From NCBI GenBank assembly GCA_029948255.1, contig JALIZF010000961.1, forward strand, positions 55,424 to 119,423: 64,000 nucleotides of DNA, read 5' to 3'. Position numbers and translations under genes: made by a program. Positions 1 to 9,499 of this stretch are shown here, one piece after another; within the stretch, counting starts at the first letter, position 1; each line of letters begins with the position of its first letter. Source of the DNA: Telmatactis stephensoni. Lineage: Eukaryota > Cnidaria > Anthozoa > Actiniaria > Isophelliidae. A model generated the notes under the pieces. It did no database searches. It was not told where the DNA came from and saw nothing but the letters and a program-made list of their open reading frames with translations.

Positions 1-135
1 GCGATAGACACTAGCACGACTCACGTTAAATTTGTTACATATTTCTTGGACCGTGCTGCTTGCTTTCTCATAAAATAACAGAACTTTAGCTCTTGTGCAC
101 GCATCTATTTGTCCGCTAAAAACCATAAAAACCAT
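1..135 (-). CDS. Tc1/mariner-like transposase, N-terminal helix-turn-helix, cut by the window edge
   Basis: Read on the minus strand from the ATG at 135, 45 codons stay open to the window edge. The peptide is rich in helix-formers and carries 'VQEICNKFNVSRASVYR', the layout of the second half of the HTH that opens Tc1/mariner-type transposases (an I-x-x-x-F-x-V-S-x-x-T/S-V-x-R pattern). That domain normally binds the element's terminal inverted repeat. The catalytic DDE part would lie to the left of the window. A host HTH protein cannot be excluded from one domain. Nothing upstream on the minus strand (136-300) looks like another exon. Confidence 0.5.
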   Translation of the reverse strand, partial: MVFMVFSGQIDACTRAKVLLFYEKASSTVQEICNKFNVSRASVYR

Positions 136-1110
136 GTCTGCGTTCACGAGTAATTTAGCGTGCGCTTGTGAGAAGGTTCTGTGTGACGTGGTGTTCTACG
201 TCTATATTGGAATTTTTGGACACGCAGTGTCACTCCTATGTCCTTGATATCATCTTGCATCCGCATCATACAGTTCATTATAACAACCTATATGCCTCTT
301 TGACGATGTCCACAAGCCGATGTGTAGTTCAGACAACGGCGTGCAGAACCTGTTGAGACACTGCCCCAATTTGGGCCATAATTGGTTCCCCTTGTTTCGT
401 CCTCCCCCTCCCCCTTTTCTCAATGTTGAGCAGGCATGGGAGATTCGTGCTAGGTCCAACACTTGACCCAACCAACATTGTGTCGGGGGAGGGGGGGTTC
501 AGAATATATAGCCGTTCTAAGACCAACGAGGTGGGTACGATATGAAACAACGTCAATTTCAGGGCACAGTGTCTCCATTCTGCATGCCGTTGTCTGAGCC
601 CTGTTTTTGTAAAAAAATAGAAAACGACATGTAAGAAATGGGTGAAATGGCATTGAACTTATTGAACCCAACGGTAGGTTCTGTATACAACAACATGAAG
701 TGATATTAATATTACCTTGCAAAATACTGGCCACAAAGGTAAATTTGGCTATTTATTCAAATGGTATAAATCAATATACTTGTACGGTGGCTGCTCTGAG
801 CGCGTGCTTTTGACTCCCTTTAGAAGGTCATCCAAAACCTTGTCATCCATGGCAACAAGCCATCACGTAATACTGTGTCAATATTGACATTTTGAACGCT
901 CAAATGTCCGATAATGCAATAAACCGCGTTTTGCGATATAGTCATAATTGTTCACGAATAAAGTAGAGACTTCGAGATATTCACATATTTTGAAACCCAT
1001 GAACTCATGACGTAAATAGGCCAACACTATTTAAACTCACGACTCACAACAAAGTTCATTTTGGCGTAACTTTCAACATTATAACACATTTTGAACATTA
1101 CACAAGTAAA
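136..1110. other. Non-coding stretch, no gene seen
   Basis: Several short open frames exist on the minus strand between 250 and 734, but they overlap in different phases, contain C/T-rich low-complexity runs and match nothing I recognise. The last 150 bases before 1111 are AT-rich and include 'ctatttaaactcacgac', a possible promoter-like stretch for the Rep-like ORF. Confidence 0.5.
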
Positions 1111-1581
1111 ATGAACGATAGTCAGCCAGAAACTGCTGGCACCTCAGAAGAACGGAGGACACCACTCTACCCTCGAAGAGTACGTCAAATTTATCTATTA
1201 ACCTATAGCCAGGCTGATACTGTTCATTTCCCAGACTGCCAAACTTTCACTCAAGCTGTGATCTCTGCATTTGAAATCACAAGAGCTGAAATTGTACAGT
1301 GGGTTTGCGCTAAAGAACCACATCTGGATGGTGGTTGGCACTATCACATGGCTTTAAAACTCAATAGAAATCAGAGGTGGCTGGCTGTGCGAAATCACCT
1401 GCAAGATCAAGAAGGAATTAATGTCCACTTTTCTAGTATACACCACAACTATTACAGTGCATGGAAATATGTAACGAAGCAAGACTGTGGTGTACTAGAG
1501 AGCGAGAACCACCCAGATCTATGGTTGGATGGTGCCCAAGAACAAATTCTGCCAGTAACATTGCAAATATTGTTAAGGTAG
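1111..1581 (+). CDS. HUH-family (Rep-like) single-strand endonuclease domain
   Basis: A 156-codon ORF from a clear ATG. It has the three motifs of the HUH endonuclease fold of rolling-circle initiators in their normal order: motif I 'YLLTYSQAD' near residues 29-37, the metal-binding His pair 'HYHMAL' near residues 78-83, and the catalytic-tyrosine motif 'YVTK' near residues 119-122. In CRESS-DNA viruses and relatives this domain nicks single-stranded DNA at an origin hairpin and stays joined to the 5' end through the tyrosine. No helicase (Walker A) domain follows. The last ten codons look shifted: another frame reads on in keeping with the preceding sequence, so the C-terminus may be frameshifted or split by an intron (AAG|GTAGTT at the end). 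Relatives with this signature recur, as far as I recall, in coral genomes, so it may be an endogenised viral Rep or part of a eukaryotic Rep-type transposon. The domain call is firm; origin and activity are inference. Confidence 0.72.
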   Translation: MNDSQPETAGTSEERRTPLYPRRVRQIYLLTYSQADTVHFPDCQTFTQAVISAFEITRAEIVQWVCAKEPHLDGGWHYHMALKLNRNQRWLAVRNHLQDQEGINVHFSSIHHNYYSAWKYVTKQDCGVLESENHPDLWLDGAQEQILPVTLQILLR

Positions 1582-3293
1582 TTGGGTAATCAGACTCTAT
1601 TGCTAGGAAGGGTAGGGGGCCGAATGAAATAATGTGGTCAAGAGTGGACTGGATAAATATAGTTCATACTTGAACTAGCACATGAATTTGAGTGTGGGGT
1701 TGGTAAATCCAGTTTAACACTACTCATCAGGGGTTAAGATATTAAACTGTTGTCATTATGGTGGATGACAAACGTGTTTCATACTTCAAGGCCTTGAAGC
1801 TTAACACTACACGTGATTACCAAGCAAATTGCATGTGATAGTGGTAGGGGTAAAAGAAAAAACGGGTATAAGGCGAACCCCGGACTTACGACTTAGGTGT
1901 AAAACAAAGTGGGAACAAAATATGGCCAAAACTGTGGACTAAAAACAACCAAGAAAATATAAGAAGGATATAAAGAGTAAGGGGTTAAGTGTGTTGCTCA
2001 CCTTTGATGTGTATAAAAGGTCTGAAGACCTGTGGATTATGATTCATTTGCTTTACTGAACTGGAAAGTTTTAGCTTTACCGAACTGGAAAGGAGCTTAA
2101 CGTAAAAGCCGGTAGGAAAGGAAACGTCAGGGAATTTGAAGGGAAATACGCATGAGCAAAAACATTTGAAAAAAACGGTGAGCTGTAGCCCTGTTGAAAT
2201 TTGTGCAAAAATTGGTAAGAGGATAAAGATTTTTCGAAAAAATGGGGAGGGGGAGGAAGAGTGAAAGGAAATTCGAGTGGAAATGGAGGACATGGGAAAA
2301 AAATTGGATAGGAAAGGAAAAACCAAGGTGGCGAATAAAAATAGCCAAGCGAGGAGAATTGGGGTCCCTTTGTAGAAAAGTGCACCAAGGGTGGGAAAAG
2401 GGGGACTGGGGGGAATAACAAAATGATGGATGGACTGTGAATCCAAAGGGAAAGACCAAAACTACAAGTGTGGATGGAGTATAGGGAAGAGGTAGTAGGT
2501 GGGTCAACAAATAGGTAAACAAAGATTTACAAAAAATAGATATTGTATTTGTAAAAGCTAAGCTAATTACAAAATGTGGGGAAAAATATAAAACCTTAGT
2601 GTTCTGGAATCTTAATGGTCTATTAAGACACAGAAAGACAGTCTGGGACCTAGTGAGGAAGAATAAGTATGTAGTATCTTGGTAGTGCAGATATACGTGG
2701 TGGTAGAGATGTTATTGAAGAGAGCGACAGGACATTGTGTGACATACAAGAGATGGCATGAACTAATATAATGAAGTGTGTCCACATTAGTGGTAGGTGT
2801 CCTCCACGATAGTAATATAAAAAGATGTACAGTTTCAATAAATGTAATGTACGTAACCATGGATATCCTGAACATAATTCCAGATACTGATACTTGGAAC
2901 ATGTGGAGTATAACATTCGTATTACTGCCAGTGAAAAAGTAGTGGAACTTGGTGTAAAAAGAATGTATTAGAGTTCTTTCGTATCCTTTGTTTTTTCAAT
3001 AGCTTTGTTTTTCAGGGGGTTTGTATTTCATGTGTTAATCTACATTAGCTATAGCCATATGGAAAGCAGTAAATTACGTAAGAATATGATGAGCCTCGCA
3101 TGAATTCTAGGCTACAAACCCTTCAGAGGCATATTTTTCGGGATAACATTGGAAATTCCTCGAGTTAAAAACCTTTAAACGCCATGCTGAAAACAACATT
3201 TATTTCAAGTATATGTTTGTGCGGTAGGGATCATTTGATATTCTGTTTTGTATTGTGGTATGCGCGCGTAGATTGAAGCACATTCAGTTGAAA
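1582..3293. other. Non-coding, with a purine-rich plus strand (about 2060-2520)
   Basis: The plus strand between about 2060 and 2520 is dominated by A and G (runs such as 'ggggaggggga'), which produces three overlapping minus-strand frames full of F, L, S and P. They have the look of composition artefacts rather than genes. I see no RNA gene or transposon end here. Confidence 0.5.
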
Positions 3294-3361
3294 CATCTAT
3301 CCCTGATGATGGGTCTGGAACCCGAAAGCTCGGATTAAATATCTGAAAAACAGCATAGATG
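3294..3361 (+). ncRNA. Hammerhead ribozyme-like motif, orphan copy
   Basis: The conserved core is present in order: CTGATGA (3303-3309), helix II GGGT/ACCC (3311-3314 with 3320-3323, loop CTGGA-like), GAAA (3324-3327), then a minimal helix III and a UH cleavage site before GGAT. Helix I is supported twice: ATCC (3299-3302) with GGAT (3332-3335), and CATCTAT (3294-3300) partly with ATAGATG (3355-3361). Hammerheads with a very short helix III are known from the terminal repeats of Penelope-like elements and from retrozymes. No reverse transcriptase flanks this copy, so it is probably a solo terminal repeat or a non-autonomous retrozyme. Self-cleavage is untested, and the reduced helix III makes activity as a monomer doubtful. 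Confidence 0.55.
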
Positions 3362-3669
3362 AGACATCTATTTAAAAAAATCAAACTTTTATTTCCCTAT
3401 TAACGCACTCATAACCTGACCCTATTCAACAGGCTGATAACCTTAAGAAAGTGGCGGTGGAATTTCTATGAGCAATATACCATATCAGTCAGAGAGACTC
3501 AGAATTCATAATGTCTGTAAAACGTTCACGTCCGACTAAATCTATTTTTAGTTCAGAGCAGATACTTAATCATTAAGTGAAATGGTGTAGGTATAAGCCA
3601 AAACCATTTAGTAAAAAATCAGCCTGAATCAATTTTATTGTTGCTTTATTTAAATCGAGGAAGACAATT

Positions 3670-5336
3670 CTATTCACTATCACTGCTAATGTCGATGCCC
3701 TTGTCAGCAGCCAGAGTCTTTAGGTACTTTCTATGCATCCTTGATGCCTTTCCTGCCTCATGCATCATTTTGGTTGCGTGTTCCATGAGTTCATCCAATT
3801 TTGCCTTTTTTCCAGCTTTCCTAAATAAACATGGAAACTCAAAATCAAATAAGATAAAAAATTCTAAATTAAACAGCTAAGGTGATTCCTCATTTTGCAC
3901 TATGTACCCTTCTGCTTAGGGTTTGAAAGAAGGGGGTATTTTAATTATGCTTCTTGCGGTTATGCTTCAAACAAGTGAGAACCAAGCCCGCAACATTTAT
4001 TTAAGAAATGAAAATGTGTCTCAGCTATTTCTCAGTGACTATTGTTACATTATAGTTAAAATTAGCGTTAATGACAAACCTCTCTTTTGATTGCTTTGGT
4101 TTAGTCTCCTGCTCCTGTTCCTATCAAGAAAATAAATAGTTAAGAACCATTTAATCCTAAAACGCCCCTTTGAAATAAATCGAACCTTCTCAATATTAAT
4201 GCTAGGATCTAGATCATCATTTTCATCAGAACTATGTGCTAACGGGTCAGATGCTTCTTTGTCTTTTGAGTGTTGCATTTTAACTGCCAAGTCTTCAGGG
4301 CTGCAATCCGATGTTGCGTAATCATTTGTTGTCTCTCTAACGACAATCACAGGTGATTTCCTACAAAGAATACAATTTTATAATACCACTGAGTAACAAA
4401 TGTATGAATGATTTTCCAGCATATAACATTTCAAGTAAAATACCTACTTTACTTTTCTACCAAGATTTGCGATGCTGCTAAGAATAGTCTTTCTTTTCTG
4501 CTCATCTTCTACTCCCTCATTGTATTTAGAGAACACAGCAGGTGGAAGAAACTGCCCATTACGGTACATGAAGTCAAGTATCTTCTTATGGTTATTACCA
4601 TGCTTTTGAACACCTTTTCTTGCATCCTTCCTAGTTCTGGTGTTTCTATCAGTTTCTGTTGGGAATATGAGTCAACAGAGTATTTTCGTACAAACCACTT
4701 TTGCATGAAATTGAACACATAGGAAAAATAGCATGTTAATAAGACTACATGGCTCTTTACATGGTTTTATATATCAGGACTAAAAAGTATATATGCACAA
4801 AAATCAATGAAAATAATCTCTTTATGCGTTTTCTTGGAACTATATTTTGGAAAAGGAATGAAAAATTATCTCAATGTCTGTCGTGTCACAAGTGAAAAAA
4901 GTAGTACATGTTTTGAGATTTGCTCTCAGTAAAAACGTGGGTTCCACTGAAGTTAAAAATCATCAATATTTAAAACTAAGAGCGGGGTCTTATTTTATTT
5001 ATTTTATTTTATTTTATTTTATTTTATTAACTTCGCCATGAAATTGCTTACATGCACAAATAAAGTATATGGCAGGGCGTCCGCAACAGCGTGGCCAATT
5101 ACTGCGGGCTCTTGCATAATTCTGCAGTGCAAACTTTGTCAGTTTGCTACTCAGTCTATTCAACATGTGTTTTAATAGCCAAGTACACAAAAGCCCTGTT
5201 TTCAAACAAATTTTAACAGCTAAATTAAGACAAGAAAGAGCCGGCTTGTCCTTACTTGTGTGCAACTGACTAAACCTTGATACAAGAAATTCAAAAACTT
5301 ACCTTTGAGGCTGTTCTTTTGTGACTGAGGTTCCAT
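3670..5336 (-). CDS. Possible multi-exon gene, product unrecognised
   Basis: Four candidate exons lie on the minus strand. Exon 1 (5336-5303) begins MEPQSQKNSLK and ends in CAAAG|GTAAGT. Exon 2 (4655-4453) follows a CCCAACAG acceptor in matching phase and encodes a basic stretch including 'FMYRNGQFLPPAVFSKYNEG'. A third piece (about 4363-4193) is acidic and serine-rich. A terminal exon (3830-3670) after TTTATTTAG encodes a basic helical segment ending 'KGIDISSDSE' and a stop. The join of exons 1 and 2 is phase-consistent. The phases into the third and fourth pieces do not agree, so either an exon is missing from my model, a frameshift has occurred, or these belong to different genes. I do not recognise a domain. 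The codon texture and splice borders argue for real or recently real coding sequence. Confidence 0.35.
4990..5028. repeat. (TTTTA)n microsatellite
   Basis: About eight tandem TTTTA units, inside the presumed first intron of the minus-strand gene at 3670-5336. Confidence 0.85.
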
Positions 5337-6599
5337 CCTGTTCGAATGGTCCAGCAAGTGAGACGTAGAATTAATCCATACCTATAGCATGTGCATTTAG
5401 CAAAGGTCAGTTGACAGCTGTTTGAAATTCCATTTGCTAAATTTTGAACTTCGTTCAACTTAACAATACGTGTAAAGTTTGCGCGTAATGTGGCCTTCTT
5501 TTATTATAATTATCAGCAAAGGCTTATATGTAACTGTCTCTTTTTAGAGGCAGTGCAGCATTTTCAAAGATGGTGAGGGCCTCAAATTCTAAGACGGGAT
5601 ATTCAACCAAATCCTTAAGGTGGCTCGACTGGGTTTTGTTTGAGGCGCACCTCCGCTGCTTGATTGCAAAATGTGTCGCGGCAAAAAACTTCTTTTCAAA
5701 AAAAATTCCACAGCAAGTCTAGGGATAGATTATAGTTTATTTTGACCTTTAAATCATTTTGATCGGAGTTTTCAATATTAATTTATAATGGCGGCATGGC
5801 GATTTTGATAAACCCGATTTTTTGGAAAAACTAGAGTTTTGTACAAAACCGCATTAATTGTTTCATAAAATCTAGATCAAGTTCTTCACTCTTACTCAGC
5901 TTGAACGATTTCTATGGAAGCGTTTTCGAATAAAACGTGCTTGAACTTTTACGCATCAAAAAAGTAAACAATTCCAAGCATTCAGTTTACTTGGCCGAAA
6001 ACCTTACTTTTAGGACTTTGAAAAAGCTTGTTTTGAGCTCAAATTGTCGACACGTTCAATAACTGTTCGTTTGGAAATGTAGAACAAATTTGCGTCGCAC
6101 GATTTTGAGAAATATGAATTTAGGTCAAGTTGATAGAGGTGCGTCTTTTCATCATTTGCTTATCATTTCACATATCTTTATAAAAAGCTAGAAAACTTAA
6201 GGTTCCCTCGATGTATTTTTTTCTTACTTCAGTATCAGCATTTTCATCAAGTTGTTTCTTGATACTACACATTTCATGGCCATTGAAGCATTGTAAGATA
6301 TCCAAAATAAATTATAAAAACGTAAATTTTTAGGCAGCTTACTTCAGGTTGACGTTGTTTTGGTCGCGAAGTATCTCCATTGTCCCGTTTTTTTCTGAAC
6401 TTGTGAATTCCGATTCTCTCAGCACTTTTTAAGGATTTTCAGTCTTGGCTGTTCAATTAATCTTTATTCAGTGAGAATTCAAGCAGATAAGCTCATTCAT
6501 CACAAAAGGCATCGATGTCATGCAAAATAAGAGCTCTATGGGGAAAAAGATTTTCAAAACCACCCTGTGCTGCAGCAAAAGTGAAGGAGGATGCACGGA
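5337..6599. other. Non-coding stretch
   Basis: AT-rich DNA with no convincing exon or RNA gene on either strand. The minus-strand frame at 6493-6822 overlaps the dispersed repeat described next and shows no domain. Confidence 0.45.
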
Positions 6600-6960
6600 C
6601 GGCAGTTTCAGAGTCACTGAATGGAAATTTAGTCCAAATGAGCTCTTTCAACAAAAGCTTGGAGAAAAACACTGATAAAACAAGTTCAAGATAATTTAAT
6701 TCAAGTTTTGAGGGAAATTTGAAACGCCAGGTATGTTTAATGGGCGTGAATTTGACCGTAAGTTTGTCTTTGAATGAACTCAAATTCTTCGCATTGTCTT
6801 TGCTCGTTTTGTAAACAAACACCTGTCAGTGAGCAAAAAGTCCAAGCTACACTGAAAAGAATTATAATTTTATACTGTAATTCATTCACTTTAGATACAA
6901 ATACATATTAGTTTTGTTTTGGTTTGGCGTCCGTTAGTTATTTAAACTTTGTTTTGTAGC
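6600..6960. repeat. Dispersed repeat, copy 1 (partner near 53400-53700)
   Basis: The order of short matches here is repeated near 53.4-53.7 kb: a 'caagataat' stretch, then the 15-mer GCCAGGTATGTTTAA (6728 here, about 53481 there), then a 'cctgtcagt' block followed by a 'ctgtaattc' block. Similarity is patchy, so the copies are old. No coding signal is shared. It looks like a non-autonomous element. Confidence 0.5.
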
Positions 6961-7467
6961 GTTTTTTGTGCTTTTTGAAATCAAAATCTTGACCGTGGAA
7001 AAGCAATCCATTTTCACAGCAAAACGACAAAAAATTATATAAAGATTTATACAGAAATTTCGATTTGTATATGATAAACAGAAAACACCATGGAAAGTGC
7101 TTTGTACCGTTTTTATTCACTCATTGTTTTGTATCATAAAAATCGTACGCGCACACTTTCCATGAAGTATTCTCTATATATTGTGTTGCTTCTTTGTAGT
7201 TCAGTAAACTTTTAAGGGGTCTTTCTTCTTCGTCAACAAAAAATGTGGATTTCAGGCTGTCCAACTCTCTTCGTACATTATCTGTATAGCATCTATGTCA
7301 AACATAAATGCACCCAAATTAAGCCCCTTGTATATTGCAGTTAATTTTTTTTCCATTTTATCATTGCACATTTTCTGAAATAAGATTCACTGTTGATTGG
7401 CAAACTAATTACCAGTACACAGCACCAAGAAAAGTTAATTGCCCTTGGTTTTGCTGTGTTAACATTT

Positions 7468-7515
7468 CAGTCTACTCTCAGACCTTCAGTGTGCAGAAAG
7501 TTTGAGAGTGGACTG
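7468..7515. repeat. Short hairpin
   Basis: CAGTCTACTCTCA (7468-7480) faces TGAGAGTGGACTG (7503-7515) with one mismatch and a loop of about 22 bases. It lies in an intron of the split pseudogene. Confidence 0.6.
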
Positions 7516-8392
7516 GAACATCTATATGAATAATGTGTATTGATAAACAACAAATAAGAATTAACATGAATTCTGGCTTCAATTTTCTCATTTTCAATAG
7601 TTTAGAAATGAATCCAACTACAATGTATGCTAATCATGTATGGTAACCTGAAGATTGTTTCAAGTAACATTGAAATGTATTTGATTTATCCACCTTAGAT
7701 GTTCTACACAGTGTTGAGCATTCGTCATATCAAATTGTAAGAACTGCTGTGGAAGACTTGTCTGGAAATAGTTTGAAAACAGGTTGACAGATGCACCCAC
7801 AAAAAGCTGTTGTGTGGTCTTGATATTTATGCCTCCTCTGCATTCTTTCTTGTTTACAAGTACTTTGGTATGTAAATTTTCTATCAAAGGCACTGCACTG
7901 ATTTGGCTGTGAATATCTAAGATTTCAGTGGCCATATGTATTGCTTTACTTGTCGAGGATGCCTTTGGGTCTTGGATGGTGTGGACTGCATGGTAGTCAT
8001 CGATAATCATAAGTATGAAGTTCTTGTTCTGGAAAATATGAATTCAATTGATGTATGCAATTGCATAATTACCACTGATAATAAGCATGCCTTTGTATTG
8101 TATGATAAGTATTTAGAGATATTTGGGTTTGAATTATGAACTTGCATGTACATATATATTTTATACCTGTAGCTCACCTTAATTGCTTTATCTACTTTTT
8201 CCTTAGTTATCAATTGACTTGATGTTGCCAAATCTCTCTTGTGTTTCTAGATGGTTCTGGGATGGGAGGCAAATCCCATTGCCATTCCAGCCATAAGAGC
8301 CTGTTGCAAAGTGCCATGTGTTGCCAAATGTACTCCACAATCCAGTTGCAATTTATTTTTCTAAAAGGAGTCATTGCCACTTTTAATGAGGG

Positions 8393-8545
8393 TTGTCCAG
8401 TACTCTAATTAATTTATGCATAGAATTGTATTATATTATATTGCTGTAACAATAGTCAAACAATACATTATAGAATGACACACAGTATAACTCAATGTAT
8501 TACAATACAATGCTATGAGCATAACAATGTTGGAGTACTGGACAA
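8393..8545. mobile_element. Small MITE with 13-bp terminal inverted repeats
   Basis: TTGTCCAGTACTC (8393-8405) is matched in reverse by GAGTACTGGACAA (8533-8545). Inside are further weak inverted matches (ATTGTATT near 8426 with AATACAAT near 8505). At about 153 bp and with no ORF, it is non-autonomous. I could not see a clear target-site duplication. It lies in the presumed intron between E2 and E3 of the surrounding pseudogene. Confidence 0.55.
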
Positions 8546-9060
8546 GTGTACGTTTAATGCAAAAAAAAAAAAGAGAAAGAAAACTGTTTTTTAATGTAAT
8601 TTCTCTCAGGTGCAATCTCCATTACATTGCTTTTATCCTACTGGTACATGCATCTAATTTATTGGTAAGTACCACAATCATACAATAGTCAAGTTAAGAA
8701 TTCTAATACCTGATTTCTAAAGTATGAGAAAATGTGCAGAATTGAAACTGTTCTTTGTAATTTTATTTATCTATTTATTTATAAGCTTCGCCCTAGGGCG
8801 GGAGCAACTCACAGAACTGTTGTTCCAAAACGAGACTCCCTAGTACAAAAAATACGTATACAAGTGAACAAATTAATAAATACAGGACGTAAGGACACTT
8901 AACAACAGAGCTTTAACGATACGTTGTTGTTGTGTTCTTTGTTTTGAAGATTTGTTGCTCTTGCTGATGATATTATGGATCTTGTCAAAGAGACCAGGGG
9001 CACAGCGGTCAGCAATTGCTTTCATGTCTTCTGGATCATATAGTGGCTTCTTGTCATCTT

Positions 9061-9126
9061 AAAAGTATAGTATATAGTATATTATAAACTATAAATATAT
9101 TATATACTATACTATAAAAGTATAGT
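9061..9126. repeat. AT-rich palindrome
   Basis: Built from TATAGTATATAGTATAT and its near-complement ATATTATATACTATACTATA. It sits directly upstream of the E2 splice acceptor of the minus-strand pseudogene. Probably a simple foldback. Confidence 0.55.
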
Positions 9127-9499
9127 ATTTAGTTAGTTCTTTGTGAAATTCCAAAAACATGTCTTCTAAACATGGGGCTGTTGAAAATATTTGTGATGTG
9201 TATGATTTGTGAAAAATAATTTTGCAAAGCAATGCATTTTCTAGAGAATGACAAACATTTTGCCTTGTGTTCATTAATTTGCACACAGTTTCTGCAATTG
9301 CACACCTTAAACAAGTGGAAATTGGCTAGGAAGGGAAATATTAATTCCATTTCTTTACCTGAAAGCTTTTTCTTTAATAAACTGTTTTGTTATTGTAAAT
9401 CCTGCACCTGTTTTGCCAAGGCTGTGTTTGATTTTTCAAGTTGTTGTATTTTGTTTTCAATCTCATTAGTGTTCGGCAGTTTATCTGGCATAGTTTGCT

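Larger units (their letters stand above)
7130..9491 (-). pseudogene. Split pseudogene of an unnamed (cnidarian-type) multi-exon family with an 'FILMIIDDYH' core
   Basis: Minus-strand exons. E1 starts MPDKLPNTNE at 9491, is coiled-coil-like, and may end at AAACAG|GTGCAG. E2 starts at 9057 after CTTTTAAG and encodes 'YDPEDMKAIADRCAPGLFDK'. E3 is 8360-8178 (after CTCCTTTTAG, ending AAG|GTGAGC). E4 is 8028-7694 (after TTTTCCAG) and opens NKNFILMIIDDYHAVHT. E5 starts at 7374 after TTATTTCAG. E3 and E4 join in phase. Breaks: an in-frame TAG in E3 after SHPRTI, a possible TAA in E1, and a frameshift in the middle of E5 (where 'FFVDEEERPLKSLLNYKEA' continues in another frame). I remember similar proteins as a repeated family in corals but know no function for them; whether it is host or transposon-derived is open. 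A MITE sits between E2 and E3. Confidence 0.5.

Noticed and set aside
1985..2522. Three overlapping minus-strand ORFs of 114-153 codons
   Set aside because: All stem from one purine-rich plus-strand stretch; composition explains the lack of stops, and no domain is present.
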